From Tautonia rosea (GTDB taxonomy: Bacteria; Planctomycetota; Planctomycetia; Isosphaerales; Isosphaeraceae): a DNA stretch of 64,000 bases. The stretch spans positions 91,093 through 155,092 of the forward strand of contig NZ_JABBYO010000015.1 in assembly GCF_012958305.1 (NCBI RefSeq). Reading direction: 5' to 3'. Shown here in pieces: positions 54,857-63,813 of this stretch. A program made the translations under genes and the position numbers. The notes below the pieces were generated by a model. That model saw only the letters and a program-made list of their open reading frames with translations, had not been told where the DNA came from and did no database searches. Position 1 is the stretch's first letter. Each line of letters begins with the position of its first letter.

Positions 54857-57100
54857 TTACTCGCGATCAAGCAGCCAGGCTACGGCCGCCTCGCGTTCTT
54901 TCTCAGCATCCCCGTCGAAGCAATTGGGCTTTGAACCCGAAGCTGCATTGTAAGCATCGACGATGATGCCGGGAAGTTGGGCTCCTTCGCCAGAAACCCA
55001 GAGAGGAATCGGTGCGCAGAGTGCCAGGAGCGTCGGCAAATCTCCATATTTCAGGGCGCCTGGCCAGAGATCGGGATCACGGTGGTCGGTGATGTGACCG
55101 AACCGGAATCCTGCGGTTCCAAGTGCCAAGGCATCCACGGCTTCAGAGGCGACTGCCGCAGCGGCCATTGCCCAACGACCGGCTCCGCCAGGGGCCACCA
55201 GTTCGACGCGTCCGGGACTGAAATCATGGTGTCGAACGAAGGCCAACATGGAAAGCAGATCATGGACTCGTTGGGCGAATAATGGGTGGTTGTATCCCAG
55301 CGTGTAGCCCAGAAACTCTCGAGGATTCTCGACGCGTCGTGATTGAATCCGAGGCTCATCCTTGAGCCACTCGCCTTGATCGAACAGATCGCAACCGACG
55401 ACGGCAACACCGTGATCCATCAGCCGTCGGATGGGACCGATCGGTTGACCGGCTTGATCATAAAGTGATGATTTGCCATCCTCATCAACCCAGAGGACAA
55501 CTCGACCGCGATAGGTCTTGGGATAGAGGAAGACGGAAGGGATGAGTTCGCCTTCGGGCTCGTAACGTAACAGAGCCAGTGTTTCAAGCCACTTGCCTCG
55601 GTCAATTTCTCGATGTTTGTCGTAGACAACATCACCCGCTTCTGGGAAGGATCGGCCTACCATGGTCTTGATTGCGCCCCCTACGATCTTCCGAAAGGTG
55701 AGGAGCTTCTCGGCAGTGTTTGGACGAATCTCATCCATTCTTGACTGAGAATCCGCATCGAGCAGGGCGAGAAGTCGGACCTCGGCGTCCTCGTCCGTTG
55801 GCGGCTTGGGATGCCCTTCATTCCAGACGGTTGCGTCCTCGCGGCTGAGAGGTTGGTAATCGCGTTCCTCGACCGAGACATCGGGTCCGAGATCGAGGTG
55901 ATCGGCCATGAACGCGTACATCATTGCCCGGCTTGGAGCGTTGTAATTGTGACCAAAGTCAAAATGACGAGCGATCACGTTCCCGGGAGCGTCTGCGAGT
56001 TCGTAGAGTCGCTTAAGTTCTGGAAGTCCCTTGGTTTCAATCTCGCGAGTCCAATCATTTGCACCGGTCAAGCCAAGGGGTCTCGGAGCAAAGAGCGCGG
56101 CGAACTCAACATTCCCGGTGCCAATGCGAAGGTAGGTTGCATTCTCGCATGTGCATCCTCCTTGCATTGCTGTGGAGACCATCACTGCGGGAAAAGCCGC
56201 GGAAACCCGGGGATCAATTGCTGCCAACAAGAACGTTTGCGTTCCGCCACCGCTGGCACCCGTCACAGCGATCCGGTCGGAATCCACGTCAGGCAATTCG
56301 GCTAAGAAGTCGAGGGCCCGGATCGAGTTCAGCAGTTGCAAACCAAGGACATTTTGGAGTCGAAGCTCGGCCTGAGCGCTAAAGAGGCCCCATCGATTCG
56401 GACGACTCAGGCTGGGCCGCTGTCGGGAGAACCCATGGGCAATTTCGAATGTGATAGGAACGCTGTCGGCATAGCCCAGCATATCGTATAGGAACACAAT
56501 GCAACCCATGCGGGCAAGCTGGACGCATCGGGCCTGAAGTGGATGGCGTCCTCCGATCTCAAACGCTTCTGCGCCCGCCTCAAGTTCTTGACGTCCGAGG
56601 TCCTCGCCGTGGTCGTGAAATCGTCCTTCTGCCCAGTGCCCATGGGGACTGAGGACGGCCGGCATTGGACCTTTGATCCCCTTGGGACGGTAGAGACTCC
56701 CCGTGACATACAACCCGGGTATGCTTTCGAAGTAGACTTTTTCGACGGAGTAATCCTCGCGATCGACAGCGCCATGAATGATCGGGATCAACTCTGGCAT
56801 GGTAGGCATGGGCCAGAGGCCGGCAGAAACGAGAATGCGTTGACGGACTTCTTCGGCTCTAGTCTGCCATTGTTTAATCGACTCAGGGACCCGAAATGGA
56901 AAGTAGCCGTTCAAATCCTTAAGGGGACCGAGCCGAGGATCGACAGGATTTTCCCCTTCGGGAAGAACGCGAGGAGGTCCTAGATGATTCTCCTGAGCCC
57001 AGAGAATCGAAGGCCAGAGCCCGGAAACACTGCTGGCCATCATGGTAGTGGTAAGGGTTTGTAGTGCGGTTCGACGGCTGAAGCCATTGGCCGGATTCAT
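54857..57100 (-). CDS. exported tandem alpha/beta-hydrolase (acetyl xylan esterase-like)
   Basis: This 747-residue protein has a twin-arginine-like leader (FSRRTALQTLTTTMMASSVSG). The first hydrolase domain (about 90-410) includes PAVLSPHGHWAEGR, LYDMLGYADS, nucleophile Ser in VTGASGGGTQT and HFDFGHNY. The second (about 440-745) looks like another alpha/beta-hydrolase, but its nucleophile elbow reads LVAPGGAGRWA, without Ser. The first half resembles acetyl xylan esterase/dienelactone-type enzymes often found in planctomycetes. Function: probable carbohydrate ester hydrolase in the periplasm; the second half may only bind. It diverges from the small DUF1080 gene. Confidence 0.82.
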   Translation of the reverse strand: MNPANGFSRRTALQTLTTTMMASSVSGLWPSILWAQENHLGPPRVLPEGENPVDPRLGPLKDLNGYFPFRVPESIKQWQTRAEEVRQRILVSAGLWPMPTMPELIPIIHGAVDREDYSVEKVYFESIPGLYVTGSLYRPKGIKGPMPAVLSPHGHWAEGRFHDHGEDLGRQELEAGAEAFEIGGRHPLQARCVQLARMGCIVFLYDMLGYADSVPITFEIAHGFSRQRPSLSRPNRWGLFSAQAELRLQNVLGLQLLNSIRALDFLAELPDVDSDRIAVTGASGGGTQTFLLAAIDPRVSAAFPAVMVSTAMQGGCTCENATYLRIGTGNVEFAALFAPRPLGLTGANDWTREIETKGLPELKRLYELADAPGNVIARHFDFGHNYNAPSRAMMYAFMADHLDLGPDVSVEERDYQPLSREDATVWNEGHPKPPTDEDAEVRLLALLDADSQSRMDEIRPNTAEKLLTFRKIVGGAIKTMVGRSFPEAGDVVYDKHREIDRGKWLETLALLRYEPEGELIPSVFLYPKTYRGRVVLWVDEDGKSSLYDQAGQPIGPIRRLMDHGVAVVGCDLFDQGEWLKDEPRIQSRRVENPREFLGYTLGYNHPLFAQRVHDLLSMLAFVRHHDFSPGRVELVAPGGAGRWAMAAAAVASEAVDALALGTAGFRFGHITDHRDPDLWPGALKYGDLPTLLALCAPIPLWVSGEGAQLPGIIVDAYNAASGSKPNCFDGDAEKEREAAVAWLLDRE

Positions 57101-57371
57101 GGGAATATGTACTCCTCATCGCCCCAGGTGCTCAATCAGAAAGAGGGTTCCGGGGTCCGATTGATCTCCCGCCGAGTCTACCAACTGCTCGGGGCACTCG
57201 CCATGCTCCAACCTGCCTCCGAATTCCACGTGCTGGAATGGACAGAGACGCATCGTTCCCTTGGCTCTGGTATGATCGATTGCACCCTGCGGGACGTGTC
57301 GGAGCCTCAAATTCGAATTCCGTGAGGTATCCCATCTTTCTCGTTAAGACCGGACGACTTAGAGGACACAA

Positions 57372-58019
57372 ATGATGATCCATCGGAAACTGCTAACTAC
57401 CGTCTTGGCCCTTTCCCCATCTCTTGTGCTCGCGGGTGAGCCAATCTCACTCTTCAATGGGAAAGATCTGAGTGGCTGGACTGCGGTCCTGGCCGACGAG
57501 AATACCAAGGTCGAAGATGTCTGGACCGTTCAAGACGGGGTCTTGATGTGCAAGGGCCAGCCTGTCGGATACATCAGGACAGACAAGGATTTCAGCAATT
57601 ACGAACTCTCTCTCCAGTGGAGGTTCCCTGAAGGTAGCCAGGGAGGAAACAGTGGAGTCCTCGTTCATACGTCAGAGCCCGGCGCGATCGGGATCTGGCC
57701 AAAATCGATCGAGGTTCAGCTTCATCGCGGAGACGCGGGTGACTTTTGGGTCATTGGCACTGATCTGAATGTTGAGAACGAAGACGAGCGCAAAATGGGC
57801 CGTCGTCATCTGAATCTCACCGACAATTCGGAGAATCCCATCGGTGAATGGAACACGATGGTGATTCGTTGCAAGGGAGACTCGATCACCGTGACCGTCA
57901 ATGGTGACCTCGTCAACGAGGCAACCAATTGCTCGGCGACCGAGGGTGCCATTTCACTTCAGTCTGAAGGCGCTCCCATCGAGTTTCGGGAGATCGTCTT
58001 GACTCCAATAGACGATTGA
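57372..58019 (+). CDS. DUF1080 (3-keto-disaccharide hydrolase) exported protein
   Basis: This 215-residue protein has a signal peptide (about 1-21, LSPSLVLAG) and a single DUF1080 domain: ISLFNGKDLSGWTAVLADENTKVEDVWTVQDGVLMCKGQPVGYIRT, SNYELSLQWRFPEGSQGGNSGVLVHTSEPG, WPKSIEVQLHRGDAGDFWVIGTD. The family has concanavalin-like fold; some members cleave 3-keto-glycosides. AGAGGACACAA lies before the ATG pair at 57372/57375. It is the third DUF1080 protein in the window and the only one not fused to other domains. Confidence 0.92.
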   Translation: MMIHRKLLTTVLALSPSLVLAGEPISLFNGKDLSGWTAVLADENTKVEDVWTVQDGVLMCKGQPVGYIRTDKDFSNYELSLQWRFPEGSQGGNSGVLVHTSEPGAIGIWPKSIEVQLHRGDAGDFWVIGTDLNVENEDERKMGRRHLNLTDNSENPIGEWNTMVIRCKGDSITVTVNGDLVNEATNCSATEGAISLQSEGAPIEFREIVLTPIDD

Positions 58020-58110
58020 GCACGATGTTGAGAGTATTCCGATCGGCGTGATAATGAGGCTGGTCTCAGCTTGATTGGGACCAGCTTCTTTGATCGAGTC
58101 GAACGAAAAT

Positions 58111-58734
58111 TCAGGAGCAATACTGGAACTTCCAATGATAATTCCAGCAGTGCGTGGGTTGTCTCTCAAGAATGGGAGGGCATGCCTGAACATGACAGGC
58201 TCGTCGGCCAGCTTCGCGCAGATCGGTCCGAGTTGGAGGAACAGACTCGAAGCTCAGGATCGCTCCAGATAGACTCGGTAAACTCCACGAGACTCCTGAT
58301 GTGCTAGCGTCCAAGATCTGGCTTGAGGGAAGATCAACGGCATAGGTGCTGGCCAAGGCATGGATCTGAAGTCTGCAACGATTTGCAACCTCGACCGAGA
58401 GTCGAACAGTTGCTGGTGTCTCCGAAACGGTCAGGACGACGGAAAAATGATGAGTCCCACTTTGTCCCACGAGCAACGCCTGAAGCGTGTCGGGGTCGTC
58501 GTTGGGATGTTGAAATTGTAATTGCTGTAAGGCGGGACTGACGATCCGACCCGCATCTGCATGCCCTTCAAGGGACACAGCGACCCGCTGGAGCCGGGAG
58601 TCATGCCCAAGATCGATCGAGTGGCACCAGCGATCACCAATCCAGAAGAAACCCAGGCGAAACCCGGAGGCAAGAATGGCCCGGGACTCGTTCGATTCGT
58701 CAAGTATAGGCATCGAATTATGAAAGTTTGCCAT
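58111..58734 (-). CDS. hypothetical protein near prfB
   Basis: This 207-residue frame has protein-like composition: an aromatic N-terminal stretch (GFRLGFFWIGDRWCHSIDLGHDSRLQRVAVSLEG), an alternating beta-like middle (HHFSVVLTVSETPATVRLSVEVANRC) and a Cys-rich tail. No signal peptide or TM is seen, and no family is recognised. It ends about 90 nt from the convergent DUF1080 gene and is followed upstream on the same strand by prfB at 118 nt, so it could be co-transcribed with prfB. Confidence 0.6.
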   Translation of the reverse strand: MANFHNSMPILDESNESRAILASGFRLGFFWIGDRWCHSIDLGHDSRLQRVAVSLEGHADAGRIVSPALQQLQFQHPNDDPDTLQALLVGQSGTHHFSVVLTVSETPATVRLSVEVANRCRLQIHALASTYAVDLPSSQILDASTSGVSWSLPSLSGAILSFESVPPTRTDLREAGRRACHVQACPPILERQPTHCWNYHWKFQYCS

Positions 58735-58852
58735 TGGGAAACGGATCTTCTTGCCGATCCTCGAGCGGACTGACCGGCTGACCGTGAGTTTGGCTGGGAT
58801 GGTCAGCCCACTCGCATGTCAGATGAGAGCGAGAAAAAAAGATCTAAGTCGC

Positions 58853-59975
58853 TTAGCTTGCCGGGGTGGTTTCACCCTGTTCAAGCTTCATGCGGAGGTA
58901 GGCTTCGATAAAGCCGTCAATTTCTCCGTCGAGCACGGCGCGAGGGTTGCCGACCTCGAAGCTGGTTCGAAGATCTTTAACAAGTTGGTAAGGTTGAAGA
59001 ACGTAGTTTCGGATCTGACTTCCGAAGCTGATCTCCCCCTTCTCATCGTACAACTTGGCATATTCCGCCTCGCGCTTCATTTCCTCCATCTTGATGAGTT
59101 TGGACTTCAACAGAGCCATTGCATTTGCGTCATTCTTGAACTGCGAGCGTTCCGATCGAGATTCGGCGGTGACACCTGTCGGTACATGGCGATATCGGAC
59201 GCCCGATTCTGTCTTGTTCTGGTGCTGACCTCCGGGACCCCCGCAGCGGAACACTTCACGCTCAAGATCGCAGTCCCGAATTTCGATGTCGATCGAGTCG
59301 TCAACTTCGGGCAGGACATCGACTGAGGCGAATGAGGTTTGTCGACGGGCCTGAGAATCGAATGGGCTGATGCGCACAAGGCGGTGCACACCAGTTTCGC
59401 ACTTGAGATACCCGTAAGCCAGGTTGCCGGTGATGTGTAATGTCGCCATCGAGATCCCTGCCGAGCCACCGTCTTCGCGATCTGTGATCTCGACTTTGTA
59501 GCCGTGGGCTTCGGACCACATGATGTACATGCGCATCAACATTTCAGCCCAGTCACATGCTTCGGTTCCACCTGCGCCGGCGTGGATGGAGACGTAGGCG
59601 TTTCGATGGTCATTTGGACCGGAGAGCATCGAGCGAAGTTCAAACGATTCGAAATCGCGGAGGGCTCGTTCGGTGGCCTGTCGCAATTCGTCGTCGAAGG
59701 AATCGTCACCGACTTCTTCGCCCAGTTCGATCATCGCGCCAAGATCGTCTCCCTGAGTGATGAGTTCCTCGAAGGGTTTGATCACACTATTCAGGGTTTT
59801 GAGCTCACCGATGATAGCCTGAGCTTGCTCCTGGTCGTTCCAGAAGTCAGGTTGTCCCATCTGTTGCTCGAGTTCGTCGCGACGTGCCTGTTTGTCGGCC
59901 AAGTCAAAGAGAGTCTCGCAGGTTGACGATCCGGTCGATCACGCTTCGAGCTTCTCGCTTCAGTTCGGCATCCAT
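58853..59975 (-). CDS. prfB: peptide chain release factor 2 (programmed +1 frameshift)
   Basis: RF2 ends translation at UGA and UAA. The gene is in two frames: ATG at 59975 reads 23 codons (MDAELKREARSVIDRIVNLRDSL) to an in-frame TGA at 59906-59904. A +1 slip at CTT TGA C then enters the main frame at GAC 59905-59903 and runs to 58853. The joined 373-residue product has the RF2 codon-recognition SPF (203-205) and the catalytic GGQ (248-250) in CGGPGGQHQNKTESGVRYRH, almost the same numbers as in E. coli RF2. The frameshift is the classic RF2 autoregulation, since the stop is one that RF2 itself reads. It diverges from gluQRS. Confidence 0.96.
59903..59909 (-). promoter_or_regulatory. prfB +1 frameshift site CTTTGAC
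   Basis: Reading on the minus strand, CTT (59909-59907) is followed by TGA and C, the conserved RF2 slippery stop. The E. coli stimulatory AGGGGG is not kept: the upstream sequence is CGAGACTCT, giving at most a weak GAGA Shine-Dalgarno match. Low RF2 lets the ribosome slip +1 and make more RF2. Confidence 0.85.
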
Positions 59976-60146
59976 CGTCAGGAACGCTCCAATAGGTCTG
60001 TCTCGGGGAGAACCGTCGAACCCTTTGGGACTCGATCGTAGGATTGTACGATGGCTGAGGTGACTGGACCAGCCGAACTGAAAAACTGAGCTTTGATTGG
60101 ACTCATCTCCAGGCATTCCTTGAAGTCGGGTTGGAATCGCGCAGCC

Positions 60147-61124
60147 ATGGAAACGAACGGATCAGAACGAAAGAACGAAACGGTAGTGGGTCGATTTGCT
60201 CCCTCACCGACGGGAGGGTTACATCTTGGTCACGCACGAACGTTTTTGATCGTCTGGTTGATGGCCCGATCGGCCGGCGGAAAAGTCGTTCTTCGGATCG
60301 AAGACCTTGACAGCACTCGAGTTCGACCTGGAATGATCGAGCAGTCGATGGTCGATCTGCACTGGCTTGGTCTTGACTGGGACGAGGGGCCGGACGTCGG
60401 TGGGCCCTCCGGACCGTATCTTCAATCACAGCGGTTGGATCGTTATGAGAGAGCGCTCGATCAACTAAAGCGAGCAAATTTGGTATACCCTTGTACTTGT
60501 ACCCGAGCAGAGATTCAACGGATGGTATCGGCTCCCCACCTGGGTGAGGAAGGGCCAATTTATCCGGGAACCTGTGCAGACCGATGTCCAGACGATGAGA
60601 AGGATTTCGGTGATCAGCGATTTTCATGGAGATTCCGTGTTGAGGATCGTGCGATCTCATGGAATGACTTGTTCCTTGGGACCATCGAATCTAACCCTGC
60701 CTCGACGACTGGTGATTTCATTGTTGGGAGATCGGACGGAATTCCCGCCTATCAACTTGCTGTGGTGGTTGATGATGCGGAGATGGGAGTCAATCAAGTA
60801 ATCAGAGGAGATGACCTGGTCTCCAGCACTCCGAGGCAACTCTTGCTCGGTAACGCCCTTCGACTCCATGTACCCCGATATGGACATGTGCCGTTAGTGG
60901 TGGATTCGCAGGGCAAACGGCTTGCCAAGCGAGATGAATCGATCAAGCTGGCCACTCTGAGAGCCGAAGGTTTGGACCCGACCCGTCTGATGAGCTGGAT
61001 TGGAAGATCGCTTGGCTTGCGCACCGAGGATCATGAAAAGCCTGTCGACTGGGTGGGGCAGTCTCCATGGATGGAGAAACGAATCGAGCCGGTTTTCCTG
61101 GACCTTGGCCTCATTCGTGCCTGA
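60147..61124 (+). CDS. gluQRS: glutamyl-Q tRNA(Asp) synthetase
   Basis: This 325-residue truncated glutamyl-tRNA synthetase paralogue attaches glutamate to queuosine in the tRNA(Asp) anticodon. It has the class I HIGH region GRFAPSPTGGLHLGHARTF, ALLRIEDLD-like VVLRIEDLDSTRVRPG, zinc site residues YPCTCTRAEI and YPGTC, HVIRG-like VNQVIRGDDLVSSTPRQ, and KMSK-like GKRLAKRD. The anticodon-binding C-terminal half of GluRS is missing, as expected. The ATG at 60147 gives the normal N-terminus; the frame opens at 60093. Confidence 0.94.
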   Translation: METNGSERKNETVVGRFAPSPTGGLHLGHARTFLIVWLMARSAGGKVVLRIEDLDSTRVRPGMIEQSMVDLHWLGLDWDEGPDVGGPSGPYLQSQRLDRYERALDQLKRANLVYPCTCTRAEIQRMVSAPHLGEEGPIYPGTCADRCPDDEKDFGDQRFSWRFRVEDRAISWNDLFLGTIESNPASTTGDFIVGRSDGIPAYQLAVVVDDAEMGVNQVIRGDDLVSSTPRQLLLGNALRLHVPRYGHVPLVVDSQGKRLAKRDESIKLATLRAEGLDPTRLMSWIGRSLGLRTEDHEKPVDWVGQSPWMEKRIEPVFLDLGLIRA

Positions 61125-61190
61125 GGAGAGATCACTTCGATGAGATGTTCAAGAATCTGGTACGATCCAGAACGAGTGAGATGCAAAGTG

Positions 61191-62429
61191 TTATCCGAGG
61201 CCACTTGGGATGACTTGAAGGCAGGGAAGATGAATCAAGGGTTGGTTCAGCCATCCAGCCCAGGGGATGTAGTTCAAGAACTGTCCGAGATAAATCTGAA
61301 TAACTACCGTGAACCAGAGAATCGTCGTGGTGAGGAGGGCGAACAGGTTCGAGGTTGATTGTGCACTCCAACGAATCATCCTTAGGAATGGACCACGACG
61401 AGGGGGATGTTCCGGAACTAGACGGAGCTGGAACAATGAGGTCCGAATGGGGACGGGCAGTTGAGAAACGATCCAGGGATCACGACTTAACGTTCGCCGC
61501 AACGCCACGCGATAAAGACGGGCAATAAAGAGGTGGAGAATCACAAAGGCAGAAAAGAGATAAATGCCCGCTGCAATTTGATATCGAGTGATGATCGAAA
61601 GAACTTCGGATGGCTCTGTGTTTGCCCAGTCATCTGGGTTGGCCAAAGCGAACGCGAACGGCGCAGCTCGAAGCGCCAGAACCGGAAGTGTCGCCAACGA
61701 GAAGATTGCGGCATAAGCTGCTGCGAGCCAGCCATTGGACCAGATCATTCGAGCAAGCAGTCCGAATTGGAAAAACGCTCGTATCTGGCCCGAAGCTGCG
61801 AGATGTCCCCAGGCCATCGGAACGTAGACCATTGCGACGAGAAAGAGGAGATGAGCAAACAATCCTGCCTGGGCTCCGACAAATGCATTTTCGTATCCTT
61901 TTGTAAACGAGTTGTTCCATCCGTCGTACCAAGAACCGAGCCAAAGGACGCATGCCGGATAGGTAAGGAGGATTGTGCAAAGTAGCGCCAGAATTCCCCA
62001 TCGAAGGTTGCTGAGGAGTGAACTGGTGATCACTATGGGGAGGCGGCCAAGTATTTGCCATCGCCCGGGAGGTGAACCGTCGGGTCTGTTGCGGCGGAGC
62101 GTTTCGATGAACCGTTCACAAAGGAGCCATCGAGGGAGTGTCGCTGCCGGGAAATGATCATCGAGCGGGACGATACGAGCATCCAGTGGGCTCTCCTCAC
62201 CAGTGGGCCGCTGGTTCCACCAACCGAGAAATATTTGCCGCCGCATGAGCCGGAAGGTCCAGCCGATGACAAGAATGCTGGTCCAGGGGTTTGAACAAAG
62301 CACGATCCCGATAGACAGGGTCAGAAGTGTGCTTGCGCTTCTTCGGAGCGATCGAAAGTAACGTCTCTGACGTTGAGTAGCTTCTGTGATCTGCTCCGTC
62401 CGTGCAGGCTGGTCAATGAGCGTACTCAT
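61191..62429 (-). CDS. polytopic membrane protein of unknown function
   Basis: This 412-residue protein has hydrophobic segments at about 35-60, 135-165, 190-215, 235-260, 285-315 and 365-395, a basic N-terminus and a Pro-rich cytoplasmic loop near residue 75-125. It is not confidently assigned; the style resembles DUF4013-like planctomycete membrane proteins. Its ATG overlaps the stop of the phosphatase-superfamily gene by 4 nt, so the two are coupled and may act together at the membrane. Confidence 0.75.
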   Translation of the reverse strand: MSTLIDQPARTEQITEATQRQRRYFRSLRRSASTLLTLSIGIVLCSNPWTSILVIGWTFRLMRRQIFLGWWNQRPTGEESPLDARIVPLDDHFPAATLPRWLLCERFIETLRRNRPDGSPPGRWQILGRLPIVITSSLLSNLRWGILALLCTILLTYPACVLWLGSWYDGWNNSFTKGYENAFVGAQAGLFAHLLFLVAMVYVPMAWGHLAASGQIRAFFQFGLLARMIWSNGWLAAAYAAIFSLATLPVLALRAAPFAFALANPDDWANTEPSEVLSIITRYQIAAGIYLFSAFVILHLFIARLYRVALRRTLSRDPWIVSQLPVPIRTSLFQLRLVPEHPPRRGPFLRMIRWSAQSTSNLFALLTTTILWFTVVIQIYLGQFLNYIPWAGWLNQPLIHLPCLQVIPSGLG

Positions 62430-63610
62430 CCGAAGACCTCCTCAAGTGCTTCACCGTCAGCGAAAGGCATCGGAAAGCCCATGATCGCTGCGACGGTTGC
62501 CGCAACTCCTGCTTGCTGGACTGTACGATCAACAATGCGGCCCTGATCGATTCCCGGCCCAGCAACTGCCGCAAAGATATGATGGGCATTGAAATGATGC
62601 TGGAAGGGAACGGCCACAAACGGATTCGTGTCCCGTCCGCAGTCAGGAACTACGACAAACACGGTATTCCCGCGATATGCTGGGAGTCGTTCGGCCTCTT
62701 CCCAGAGTCGTTGGAGCGCGTTATCAACGATCGAAATGCCCCTTGTGTAATGTGAAGCGATTCCCCAGTGGACATAATCTGGGTCATTAAAGTTGACCAT
62801 CATCAACGAAGGCTGCAACGTACGCATTGCCCAGACACCCAGTTCGGCCAAGAGTCGGTCACCCCTTGGATTGACCAGGCCTGTTCGACCGAAATACGAA
62901 GTCCATGAATCCCAGAAGGAATCAAGCTCTGGAGTCGTCGGTTCGGCACTATTCGCGCGATGGTCGACCGCTTCAAGTTTCCTGAGTTCATCGCGTTTCC
63001 GGACCTCTTCCTCTCCAGAATAGCGGCCATGAGCAAGGTCCGTTCGAAGGACATGAAGCTTGTATCGGTAAAGACTCAGGACCGTCGATCGATAATGAAC
63101 CCCAAACAAGTGATGGTTGCTAAATGCGTAGAATTCCTCGTCAGTGCGATCTTCGCTATTAATAATTATAGCTTGATGTGTTGGTGTGTTGTAATGTTTC
63201 CTGAATGCCTCGAAGAGTGTTGGCACCTGAGCTTCGAAGCGAGCACCGAGAAATTTCCCGGAAACGTCTTCGTACCTGTCATACCGTCCCGTGAGCAGGT
63301 AGAGCGTTCCATGCCCGTGGTTGGTTTCGACCCCTGGGGCGTCTGCGATCTCCATCTTGGGGAAGAGTACACCTTGGGGAGCAAGGACTTTTTTCAGGAA
63401 GGGACTATAGGTTTCGTCCGATGCGATCGTTTCCTGGCGACGAACCCCTCCTCCGAAACGGACAAGGATCACATTCGGCCCTTGGTATGAGCGGCGTTTC
63501 TCTCCATTCTCAGCGTGAGTGGCACCTGAGGCGATTGACGAGAGTCCGAGGGTTGCTGTCCCTTTTAAAAAAAGGCGCCTATTGAATGGAGAGGGAGTTT
63601 CCGAGGTCAT
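62426..63610 (-). CDS. exported alkaline phosphatase/sulfatase-superfamily protein
   Basis: This 394-residue protein has a twin-arginine leader (FNRRLFLKGTATLGLSSIASGATH). The body has PNVILVRFGGGVRRQET, GVETNHGHGTLYLLTGRYDRYED, LMMVNFNDPDYVHWG, VFVVVPDCGRDTNPF and FNAHHIFAAVAGPGI, matching the metal-ligand order of alkaline phosphatase superfamily members (phosphopentomutase/sulfatase-like). The usual sulfatase Cys/Ser-x-Pro-x-Arg nucleophile motif is not seen. GGAG 8 nt before the ATG at 63610. Substrate unknown; coupled to the downstream membrane protein. Confidence 0.8.
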   Translation of the reverse strand: MTSETPSPFNRRLFLKGTATLGLSSIASGATHAENGEKRRSYQGPNVILVRFGGGVRRQETIASDETYSPFLKKVLAPQGVLFPKMEIADAPGVETNHGHGTLYLLTGRYDRYEDVSGKFLGARFEAQVPTLFEAFRKHYNTPTHQAIIINSEDRTDEEFYAFSNHHLFGVHYRSTVLSLYRYKLHVLRTDLAHGRYSGEEEVRKRDELRKLEAVDHRANSAEPTTPELDSFWDSWTSYFGRTGLVNPRGDRLLAELGVWAMRTLQPSLMMVNFNDPDYVHWGIASHYTRGISIVDNALQRLWEEAERLPAYRGNTVFVVVPDCGRDTNPFVAVPFQHHFNAHHIFAAVAGPGIDQGRIVDRTVQQAGVAATVAAIMGFPMPFADGEALEEVFG

Positions 63611-63813
63611 GGTCACACTCCGAACGTAGATCCATCTTTGAGGCAGTTGAGGTCCTTCTTCGATACCTCGGTTCATTAGCCGAGAGTTTCACTAGAAGAG
63701 ATAGATTCAGGAGAAGCCGGAGTTGGTCCGAGAATTGCCCGAGGTGTCGCCACTCAGATCCGGGGCCAAAGGACTCCTCATGGTCTGTCTGAGAGGCTAC
63801 TCGAGGATGTCTG

